Under the pieces are notes generated by a model. The model was given only the letters and a program-made list of their open reading frames with translations. It ran no database searches and was not told the origin of the DNA. This document shows, in pieces, positions 55,275 to 62,868 of a stretch of DNA of 64,000 nt. Position 1 is the first letter of the stretch. The number at the start of each line of letters is the position of its first letter. A program made the translations under genes and the position numbers. Source of the DNA: an uncultured Clostridia bacterium (lineage in GTDB: Bacteria; Bacillota; Clostridia; Saccharofermentanales; Saccharofermentanaceae). The stretch is from NCBI GenBank assembly GCA_946537885.1, contig CAMNGC010000001.1, forward strand, positions 121,897-185,896, written 5' to 3'.

Positions 55275-56484
55275 AGTGGCAGATCTTAAGACCGGTACGG
55301 GATTCGGCTTAAAGAACATCAGGAAACGGCCTTACAGGTCGTTATGCCTGGTGCTCGCTGCTACGATATCTTCCTATGCGCTCTTCACCGGATTATCTCT
55401 CAAAGCTTCGCTTGATAACGGGATCGAGAGGATGCAGGAGAGGATGGGCGCTGACCTCATGGTCGTTCCGGAGGAGTCCGAGGCGGATGCCCGTAATGTT
55501 CTTCTTACGGGCGAGCCTGAATTCTTCTATATGGACAGAGAGATCGTAGAGACCGCGGGTAAGATCGAAGGTGTAGAGCTTGTGACAGAACAGTTCTACT
55601 TTACCTCACTGTCATCGGACTGCTGCTCGACCCGCGTTCAGCTTATCGCTTATGATCCGGATTCGGATTTTGTTATCACACCATGGATCGACGAGAAGAT
55701 CACTGATGAGGTAAGTAAGGGAGGCATAGTTATCGGAAGTGAAGTCACTCCCTTATCCGATGGCAATGTCAAGTTCTACGGGACTGAGTACCCTGTGGCG
55801 GGTAAGCTCGGAGCTACGGCTACGGGTCTCGACCAGTCGGTCTTCATGACGCGTGAGACCATGCACTTCATTCTTGAGGATGCCTCTGCCAAAGGCTATC
55901 AGTTCCTGAATCCCGAAGATGACAGCGGTCTGGTGTCCACAGTCCTGATCCGCGTCAGCGGCGATGCTGACATTACTTTCATCGAAAAGGAGCTCTACCG
56001 TAATTCATCCGGCATCAGGATCATTGAGACTGACAAGCTTATCGACGACGTGAAGACCAAGCTCGGATCTGTCCAGAACGTTATTAAACTGACACTGTTA
56101 GTCTTACTGATCATTTCCTTTGTGACGATGATCCTCTTCTTCTCGGTGATCTTCCATGAGAGAAAAAAGGAATTCGCGGTCTTAAGGATACTCGGCGCAT
56201 CGGGCAGCCGCATATGCCGCTTTTCTCTTGCCGAAGGAATAATCATAGGATCGGGCGGCGGACTGGTCGGACTGGTATTCGGAATCCTCACGGTCTTTCC
56301 CTTTAACAAGTACATCGAGTACTCTCTGGAACTCCCTTATCTTATGCCCGAGATACGTTTGATCGTACTCTTCGGTGCTCTCGGAGTCCTGGTAACGACT
56401 GCGTTCGGTTCACTGTCGTCTTTTCTGGCGACATTAAGTCTTACCCGTGCCGAGACCTATTACACTATGAGAGCAGGTGAATGA
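55267..56484 (+). CDS. FtsX/MacB-type ABC permease
   Basis: The 405-residue product has one N-terminal helix (about 25-45), a large outside domain to about 265, and three C-terminal helices, the MacB/FtsX plan. LRILGASGSRICRFSLAEGIIIGSGGGLVG is the family's ATPase-contact loop. The outside domain carries Cys119-Cys120 in SLSSDCCSTRVQLIAYDP. Such permeases act by mechanotransmission, not by import through a channel. The start is GTG at 55267, overlapping the DUF4418 gene; a GTG at 55276 is an alternative. The ATPase gene follows directly. Confidence 0.85.
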   Translation: MSKVADLKTGTGFGLKNIRKRPYRSLCLVLAATISSYALFTGLSLKASLDNGIERMQERMGADLMVVPEESEADARNVLLTGEPEFFYMDREIVETAGKIEGVELVTEQFYFTSLSSDCCSTRVQLIAYDPDSDFVITPWIDEKITDEVSKGGIVIGSEVTPLSDGNVKFYGTEYPVAGKLGATATGLDQSVFMTRETMHFILEDASAKGYQFLNPEDDSGLVSTVLIRVSGDADITFIEKELYRNSSGIRIIETDKLIDDVKTKLGSVQNVIKLTLLVLLIISFVTMILFFSVIFHERKKEFAVLRILGASGSRICRFSLAEGIIIGSGGGLVGLVFGILTVFPFNKYIEYSLELPYLMPEIRLIVLFGALGVLVTTAFGSLSSFLATLSLTRAETYYTMRAGE

Positions 56485-56485
56485 T

Positions 56486-57154
56486 ATGTCACTGTTGAAG
56501 ACGGAAGCTCTTGTAAAAGAGTACAAGAGGAGAGGGAAGACTTTTCGAGCAGTAGACCTGACGGATCTTCAGATAGAGCCCGGAGAATTCGTCATGATAG
56601 AAGGTGAGTCCGGCAGCGGCAAGACAACTTTGCTTAACCTGCTTACGGGACTTACGGAGCCGACCTCGGGGAAAGTATATATCGACGGAATATCATTAAG
56701 CGATATGTCCGACCGGGAGATATCCGAAGTAAGAAACAGGAAGGTCAAATACATCCCACAGGGTGACAGCCTCCTTACGAATCTGACAATAAGGGAGAAT
56801 ATACTTTTCCCCTATGTCATAAGCGGTCATAAGCCTCCTTCAGAAGAGCGTCTTAAGGCCGTAGCTTCGAGTCTCGGAATAGAGGAACTGTTGGATGAAT
56901 ACCCTGCGGAATTGTCCGGAGGCGAGATGAGGAGAGCGACCATAGCGAGGGCATTCATCGACAGCCCTGAGCTGATCATCGCCGACGAGCCGACGGGGAG
57001 CCTTGATTCACTTAACACTTCCCGTGTGATGAGCATCTTCAGACAGATCGCCGATAACGGAACTGCAGTTATTGTCGTGACGCATCAGAAGGAGACATTG
57101 GGCTTTGCTTCCAGAGTACTTAAGATGGAGCTGGGAAAACTCAGTCCTGTATAA
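56486..57154 (+). CDS. ABC transporter ATP-binding protein (LolD/MacB type)
   Basis: The 222-residue ATPase has Walker A GESGSGKTTLLNLLTG, the signature LSGGEMRRATIARAF, Walker B LIIADEPTGSLDSLN and a closing VVTHQKETLGFASRV. This set is typical of LolD/MacB ATPases that drive FtsX-type permeases, and the FtsX-like gene directly precedes it. I chose the ATG at 56486, 1 base after the permease stop and 5 bases after AGGTGA; a GTG at 56477 overlaps that site. It ends the transport operon. Confidence 0.9.
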   Translation: MSLLKTEALVKEYKRRGKTFRAVDLTDLQIEPGEFVMIEGESGSGKTTLLNLLTGLTEPTSGKVYIDGISLSDMSDREISEVRNRKVKYIPQGDSLLTNLTIRENILFPYVISGHKPPSEERLKAVASSLGIEELLDEYPAELSGGEMRRATIARAFIDSPELIIADEPTGSLDSLNTSRVMSIFRQIADNGTAVIVVTHQKETLGFASRVLKMELGKLSPV

Positions 57155-57252
57155 TATAAATAGAATCAATATTTAGTTATAGATAATAAATACTGTCGTC
57201 ATTGTCGTTTATTTACTACAATTAGTTATCAAATCAGAGGGTAATTAACTAT

Positions 57253-58167
57253 ATGACGATCCAACAGCTTTTCTACGCAATAACCATCTCCGAGATAGGG
57301 TCGATGAACCGCGCTGCTGAGAAGCTTTTTATAACACAGCCGACGCTTACAAAGGCGATCAAGGAGCTTGAATCAGAAATTGGGTTCTCCGTCTTTGTAA
57401 GATCAGGAAAGGGAATGATCCTGACGCCGGAAGGCAGGGAGTTCATTGTTTATGCAAAACAGGTCAGCCAGCAGTACGATATCTTGAAGGAGCGCTTCGG
57501 AAATGTCGGCGAGCGTAAGAGGCGTTTCGGAATATCTACCCAGCATTATTCATTTGCCATAAAAGCATTTACGGAATTCGTCAAGGATTTTGATCTCGAG
57601 AAATATGAATTTGTCTTCAGAGAAACGATGACAAGAGATGTCATTGACGACGTAGGCTCCATGAAGAGTGATATCGGCATACTCTTTATTAGTGAATATA
57701 ACAGGAAAGTCATAGAGAAAAAGCTTCGCGACAATGACCTGAGCTTTAATCATCTTATCGACTGTAAAGCATGCGTCTATATCACCAAAACGCATCCCCT
57801 GGCAGAAGCAGAAGAACTTACGATGGAGGATCTGGCGCCATATCCCTGTCTGACCTTCGAACAGGGAGATGGTGATTCGATCTACTTTGCAGAAGAGATC
57901 CTTGCCGAGAAAGACTACCCGAGACGCATCAAAGTCTGTGACAGAGGTTCGGGCCTTAACCTTATGAATGAGCTTAACGGTTATACTCTCTGCTCAGGGA
58001 TCATCTGTGATGATGTGAACGGCCAGCAGTATAAGATGGTCCGTTTCAAGGGTGATGAGGACAACACTGTCATGCACATCGGATATATAAGGAAGAACAA
58101 CATAGAACTCGGGTCTCTTGCGGAAGGTTACATAGCAGAGGTTAAGAAGACTTTGAATCTCTTATGA
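57253..58167 (+). CDS. LysR family transcriptional regulator
   Basis: The 304-residue protein has the LysR winged helix (QQLFYAITISEIGSMNRAAEKLFITQPTLTKAIKELE) and a C-terminal effector-binding domain. Genes it controls are not known; it lies 98 bases after the transport operon and reads the same way, so regulation of that operon is the natural guess. The upstream gap is AT-rich and has several TTAGTTAT-like and GATAATA segments that could be its own sites. The ribosome-binding site is weak (GAGGG 14 bases before the ATG). Confidence 0.9.
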   Translation: MTIQQLFYAITISEIGSMNRAAEKLFITQPTLTKAIKELESEIGFSVFVRSGKGMILTPEGREFIVYAKQVSQQYDILKERFGNVGERKRRFGISTQHYSFAIKAFTEFVKDFDLEKYEFVFRETMTRDVIDDVGSMKSDIGILFISEYNRKVIEKKLRDNDLSFNHLIDCKACVYITKTHPLAEAEELTMEDLAPYPCLTFEQGDGDSIYFAEEILAEKDYPRRIKVCDRGSGLNLMNELNGYTLCSGIICDDVNGQQYKMVRFKGDEDNTVMHIGYIRKNNIELGSLAEGYIAEVKKTLNLL

Positions 58168-58181
58168 TCCTCTCATAATAA

Positions 58182-58230
58182 TAGACCGCTGTGCGGGATC
58201 TTCGGCAGATCGGATCTCATAAGCGGTCTA
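58182..58230. repeat. Large two-level stem-loop between convergent genes
   Basis: TAGACCGCT (58182-58190) pairs perfectly with AGCGGTCTA (58222-58230). Inside, GATCT (58197-58201) pairs with AGATC (58207-58211) around a TCGGC loop. No T-run follows. It separates the LysR gene (+) from the ispD gene (-). Confidence 0.65.
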
Positions 58231-58272
58231 ATTAGTATCGGAGTTTTGGTAGCCCTGTAAATCCGTTTTTAC

Positions 58273-59391
58273 TTATCCTTCGGCCTTCTTCTCCTGCTCT
58301 TTTACGATGGCTTCTGCCATGGCGATATCCTCGGGAGTGGTGATCTTGATGTTCGAATAAGAACCCTCGACCAACGTTACCTTGTAGTTGAGCTTCTCTG
58401 CAAGCTCCGTATCGTCGGTGCCGGTGATGCCGTTACGGATGGCGTTGGCATAGCTGTTGATGAGCTTCAGATATCTGAAACACTGAGGGGTCTGAACCTC
58501 CATCAGCTCATCGCGCTTAGGTGTTGACTCGACCTTGATCTCGGTTACCGGTTTGGGATTCGGATTAAAGAGGATCGCTGATTTATCAAAGCCGACCGGG
58601 CGCTTAAATTTGGAAGGGTGCTCGGAGATGTCGCTCTTGTTACCGTTGATATAACCGTTAAAACCTCTAGGCTTAAAAGCTCCGGGTCTGCCTGCGGCAG
58701 CTGTTTCCTTGGGAAGCGGCGCGAAAGGACTTTGAACTTCGTCTTTTTTGGCATTAGGCAAAGGAGCAAAATGGGACTCCTGCTGTGCTATAGCGGGCGC
58801 CGGCCTCTCGTCCTTGGGATCTTCCTTGACAGCTGCATCTGCTTGCAGGTTGTCAGTCTCTAAAGGCTCCGCCTTCTCGACAGGAGCGATCTTTTTGATA
58901 GTATTCTTCGCCGGTACTGCAGCTGCGCAGATGTCATTATACATAATGCCTTCAAGACAGTTGTCGAGGACCTCGTCGCTTACGAGACAACGCGCGCCGT
59001 CATGGATAAATACGATGTCATCGTCAGTAGGAGGGATGGGCATGTTGTCGAGCTCCTCCAGTCCCTTCCAAACGGATTCCGTCCTGCTGCTGCCGCCGAT
59101 GATGACGCTGTGAACAAAAGAGTAATTATTATTCTTGACCAGCTTATGTATGTGGTAATTATTCGATGTGGATGTAACAACGACTACTTTGACTGAGATG
59201 TCAGACTTCTCAAGATCCTTGGCAAATCTTCCGAAAGCCTCCAGCGTTCTCTGGATGACGGGCTTGCCGGCTATTTCAATGAAGAGCTTATCTTCTCCCA
59301 TTCTCTCACTCTTGCCTGCGGCAGGGATGATAACGAAGATCCTTCTGATGTTGTTTGATTTCCTCTTGCTGGCGAATGCTTTACTCTGCAT
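58273..59391 (-). CDS. ispD: IspD cytidylyltransferase with a large low-complexity insert
   Basis: The 372-residue protein is an IspD whose core is split. The first half has PAAGKSERMGEDKLF at 23-37, the IHDGARCLV segment and AVPAKNTIKKI ending at 168. The second half resumes with MEVQTPQCFRYLKL near 297 and ends NIKITTPEDI. About 124 residues (169-292), rich in Ala, Pro and charged residues with two FAPLP repeats (208-212, 223-227), separate them. Normal IspD is about 230 residues. It makes CDP-methylerythritol in the MEP pathway. GGAGG precedes the ATG. It follows radA on the same strand, and a stem-loop lies after its end. Confidence 0.88.
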   Translation of the reverse strand: MQSKAFASKRKSNNIRRIFVIIPAAGKSERMGEDKLFIEIAGKPVIQRTLEAFGRFAKDLEKSDISVKVVVVTSTSNNYHIHKLVKNNNYSFVHSVIIGGSSRTESVWKGLEELDNMPIPPTDDDIVFIHDGARCLVSDEVLDNCLEGIMYNDICAAAVPAKNTIKKIAPVEKAEPLETDNLQADAAVKEDPKDERPAPAIAQQESHFAPLPNAKKDEVQSPFAPLPKETAAAGRPGAFKPRGFNGYINGNKSDISEHPSKFKRPVGFDKSAILFNPNPKPVTEIKVESTPKRDELMEVQTPQCFRYLKLINSYANAIRNGITGTDDTELAEKLNYKVTLVEGSYSNIKITTPEDIAMAEAIVKEQEKKAEG

Positions 59392-59447
59392 GTGTCTACC
59401 TCCGTTTGCAGATTAATGTCTTTATGTCCTATCCCTGAACGAGTCTG

Positions 59448-60929
59448 TCAGGAAAACAGCACGTCGACTGCTTCCTGAAGATTATCTACATATATAAACT
59501 CGCACGAGTCGATTCTATCACATGTAGCGGCCGATTTGTTAAGATTATTTAAGTTTTTGTTTTCCCTGTCTGCTTTCTTATCATTTCCGTTCTCGACAGC
59601 CTGCCTGCAGCTGCTGGGCAGGACCACATGACGGATACCGAGTCGGGAGCAGTCTGCGATCCTCTGGCGGATCTGAGATACGGGACGTAATTCACCTGAC
59701 AGACCTACTTCGCCGATAAGTATGGAATTAGCCTTTACCGGGATCCCGCGAACAGATGATATAACAGCGGCCGCGATAGCCAGGTCACAGGCGGGATCGG
59801 TTATGCGCAAGCCCCCGATCACGTTGATAAAACAGTCTTTGGCAGGAAGGTTGAGCTTGAACTGTTTCTCGCATACCGCCAAAAGCATGCTCACCCTGTT
59901 GCGATCCGGACCGTAAGTCATTCTTTGGGGCGTGCCATAGCAACTGTCTGAAGCTAAGGCCTGCACCTCGATAGTCAGGGCGCGGGCTCCCTCGATAGTA
60001 GATGTAAGCGCAGAACCCGGAGCCTCCAGCGGTCGGCCTGCCACCAGAAGGGCGGAAGTTGAATCGACCGGTTCAAGACCACTGCCCAGCATCTCAAAAA
60101 AGGCCAGCTCGCTGCTCCTTCCGAATCTGTTCTTAACCGATCTTAAGATCCTGTAGCTTCCGGTGTTATCACCCTCGAAATAAAGTACAGTGTCAACCAT
60201 ATGTTCCAGAGTCTTGGGGCCTGCGATAGAGCCCTCCTTGGTAACATGGCCAACCAGTATGATCGGTACGGAATTGCTCTTGGCGATCCTTATCAGTCCT
60301 GCGGTCACTTCACGCGCCTGAGATACGCTGCCGGGGGTACCTGTTACGGCTTCCGAATAAAGCGTCTGGATCGAATCGATGATACAAAGACAGGGCTTGA
60401 TCTCTGCCAGCTTATCAGCTATCTCCTCGAAAGCTGTCTGGGCACAGATAATTATTCTGTCATCGCTGATCCCCATTCTCTCGGCGCGCATGGCGATCTG
60501 TGCCGGCGACTCCTCGCCCGATACATAGAGCACATCGCCTTCGCCCTTATATGTTGACGCCAGCCTTAAAAGCAGGGTGGATTTACCGATTCCGGGCTCG
60601 CCGCCCACTAGTGTCACAGAGCCTGCCGTAAGTCCGCCGCCCAGAAGTCTGTCCAGTTCCGCAGAGCCGGTGGAGATCCTTATGTAATCTTCCTTGCCGG
60701 CTTTTGTCAGCCTGACGGTGCCTTTTGAATCGGTCCACGAATAGTTGCCCGCCGAATAGGCCGGCGAGCTGTTTTTATCGGATGTCGGGGTGCCTGATCT
60801 GCTTGCTGTGGTATTCGTCGGCGCCTCTACCAGTGTGTTCCAGGCTTTGCAGCCGGGGCACTGTCCCATCCAGCCGCTGGTCTCATATCCGCATTCCTTG
60901 CAGAAAAAGGTCGTGTTCTTCTTAGCCAT
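59448..60929 (-). CDS. radA: DNA repair protein RadA
   Basis: The 493-residue protein has the RadA zinc finger (Cys10, Cys13, Cys24, Cys27), a RecA-type Walker A GGEPGIGKSTLL, the KNRFG motif that replaces a RecA loop, and a C-terminal Lon-like domain (GLRITDPACDLAIAAAVISS). RadA processes recombination intermediates. It is longer than the usual 455 residues: a charged Asn/Lys-rich stretch interrupts the C-terminal part before EFIYVDNLQEAVDVLF. The ATG is preceded by GAGAGG. It is probably co-transcribed with ispD, 56 bases downstream. Confidence 0.95.
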   Translation of the reverse strand: MAKKNTTFFCKECGYETSGWMGQCPGCKAWNTLVEAPTNTTASRSGTPTSDKNSSPAYSAGNYSWTDSKGTVRLTKAGKEDYIRISTGSAELDRLLGGGLTAGSVTLVGGEPGIGKSTLLLRLASTYKGEGDVLYVSGEESPAQIAMRAERMGISDDRIIICAQTAFEEIADKLAEIKPCLCIIDSIQTLYSEAVTGTPGSVSQAREVTAGLIRIAKSNSVPIILVGHVTKEGSIAGPKTLEHMVDTVLYFEGDNTGSYRILRSVKNRFGRSSELAFFEMLGSGLEPVDSTSALLVAGRPLEAPGSALTSTIEGARALTIEVQALASDSCYGTPQRMTYGPDRNRVSMLLAVCEKQFKLNLPAKDCFINVIGGLRITDPACDLAIAAAVISSVRGIPVKANSILIGEVGLSGELRPVSQIRQRIADCSRLGIRHVVLPSSCRQAVENGNDKKADRENKNLNNLNKSAATCDRIDSCEFIYVDNLQEAVDVLFS

Positions 60930-61042
60930 CTTAAAATGCCTCTCGATACTGCAAACTCACTAAAACATATTTTACCATTTCGCGAGCTTGCTTCGTAGAG
61001 TATTATGGTAATGGAAGATGATTTTCGAAAAGGAGATTTGCA

Positions 61043-62806
61043 GTGAATACAAGGTGGTCAGAGTACTACAAAAAGAATGAGCGTCAGACCGACCTTGACC
61101 TGACCCGTACACTCTATGAGAGTGTCGCGGCGGTGGCAGAGGAGTACCCGGATCGGATCGCCATAGAGCATGGAACGGCGCTTTTCAGCTATAGGATGCT
61201 TATTGACGAGATCGACAGGACGGCTTATTCTCTGGAGAAACTCGGAGTAGGCAGGGGCGATAAAGTGGCAGTTGCAACCAACGGGATACCCGCTACCGTA
61301 TTTGCCATATATGCCCTGAATAAGCTTGGGGCGACGGCCTGCATGATGGATCACAGGATTACCAGAAACAGGTTTGTCAGCGAGGCGAATAAGTGCGGAT
61401 TTAAGCTGGCGTTTATGACGGCGGAACTTTTCGGAAGGTTGTCGCCGGTAATAGCGGATACTTCGGTCGTTACAGTTATCATTTCCCGTGTAAGGGATTA
61501 TTTCCCCTTAAGAGACAGGTTTAATCTGGATGTCAGAAAGATCGTAAGTTTTGACAAGGTCAGATATGACCATAGTCTTATGCCGGATGACTTCAGGCTC
61601 GTCATGTGGGATAAGATGATTAAGGAGAACCGGGAATTCACAAATAGAGAAGCGGCAGAAAGGCCGGCAGATGAGACATCATTTTTATTCTTTTCGGGTT
61701 ACGCAGAGGATGAGCAGACTGCAGTGTGTGTAAGTGATCAGGCGATAAATTCTGCAGTCTCTCTTGAGATGTTCATGATCGCAAACCCTGACGGAACTGC
61801 CGGCGGAAGACGTGTGCTGTCATATGTGGAGAAAGCATTTGTTTATGGCTTCGCGATCGGGATCCATATGGCCCTTGCAGGCGGCAACACGCTTCTTTTA
61901 TGCGCAGCGGATCCTTCGGAGTTCCCGACGGCGGAGGTCAATTTCTACAAGCCGGATGTTTTTGTGGCATACCCGAGCATAGTTTGTGGCTTTGTTGATA
62001 ATGTCAGGATCCATGATACCGCCCTGACCGAGCTTAAGGTGATCATATCCGGAGGCGATCTCTTTGGCGGCGCAAGGCTTAATAATGTCGTCTATTTTCT
62101 GAGAGAAAGAGGCAGCGAGGCCGTCATCTACCAGACTTACGGAACAGCTGAGACAATGTCTGTCGCCATATTCAGGCCGATCATTACCGATAGTGACAGG
62201 CTTCTCGGAATACCCGTTCCCGGAGTTGCCGTCAAGATATGCGAGAGGGATACAATGGGTGAGATGCCTGTGGGCAAAAAGGGGGAGATCTGTGTTCTGA
62301 CTCCCGCCAGGATCTCATCATATTATGAGAATGTCGATCTGGATCATAAGATGCTCCGTCATCAGCCGGACGGTCGCGTCTGGGTTCTGACAGGCGATAT
62401 CGGTCACATAGATGAACGAGGAATGATCTATTTTGACGGCAATTCCAAACGGTCTATCGAAAGGCACGGTACCCTGATCTATCCGCAGGTCATCGAATCA
62501 GAGATCAAGAATGTATACGGCGTTACGGATGTATGTGTGGTCCCGGTTGCCAAAAAAGACGGCACCTGCGATCTTATTGCGGTGGTAGAGCCCATATCGG
62601 ATTATCTTTTCAACAACGAGAGGCTGCGCAATCTCAAGAGCAGTATTGAACTTGAGTGTTCCCTGGTACTGTCGCCGCCTATGATCCCGGATGATGTGGA
62701 GTTCCGGGCCTATATTCCCAAAGGGGCATATGGAAGACCAAATTACGCCGAGATCGCCGAGAGTGTGGCGCAGAATCGTCTCAATACGGAAGAAAGCCGC
62801 GATTGA
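61043..62806 (+). CDS. AMP-binding (acyl-adenylate ligase-like) protein with degraded catalytic motifs
   Basis: The 587-residue protein has the overall ANL fold: an N-terminal YPDRIAIEHGTALFSYRMLIDEID, a central YQTYGTAETMSVAIF and TGDIGHIDERGMIYFDG, and a small C-terminal domain. Key motifs are altered. The ATP-binding P-loop (normally TSGTTG-like) reads FFSGYAEDEQTAV near 216-228. The catalytic lysine position in the PxTxxGK motif is Arg565 (KGAYGRPNY). It may be a non-catalytic homologue or use a different reaction. The GTG start at 61043 has AAGGAG upstream. No partner gene such as an acyl carrier protein is seen. Confidence 0.78.
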   Translation: MNTRWSEYYKKNERQTDLDLTRTLYESVAAVAEEYPDRIAIEHGTALFSYRMLIDEIDRTAYSLEKLGVGRGDKVAVATNGIPATVFAIYALNKLGATACMMDHRITRNRFVSEANKCGFKLAFMTAELFGRLSPVIADTSVVTVIISRVRDYFPLRDRFNLDVRKIVSFDKVRYDHSLMPDDFRLVMWDKMIKENREFTNREAAERPADETSFLFFSGYAEDEQTAVCVSDQAINSAVSLEMFMIANPDGTAGGRRVLSYVEKAFVYGFAIGIHMALAGGNTLLLCAADPSEFPTAEVNFYKPDVFVAYPSIVCGFVDNVRIHDTALTELKVIISGGDLFGGARLNNVVYFLRERGSEAVIYQTYGTAETMSVAIFRPIITDSDRLLGIPVPGVAVKICERDTMGEMPVGKKGEICVLTPARISSYYENVDLDHKMLRHQPDGRVWVLTGDIGHIDERGMIYFDGNSKRSIERHGTLIYPQVIESEIKNVYGVTDVCVVPVAKKDGTCDLIAVVEPISDYLFNNERLRNLKSSIELECSLVLSPPMIPDDVEFRAYIPKGAYGRPNYAEIAESVAQNRLNTEESRD

Positions 62807-62829
62807 CGCGTCATTATTTATATCAATTG

Positions 62830-62838
62830 TGATATTAT
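62830..62838 (+). promoter_or_regulatory. Possible extended -10 promoter of the DUF885-like lipoprotein
   Basis: TGATATTAT lies 30 bases before the ATG at 62869. No -35 at proper distance is visible. Confidence 0.35.
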
Positions 62839-62868
62839 TACTGATGGAATAAAAATGGAGGTAGTACC

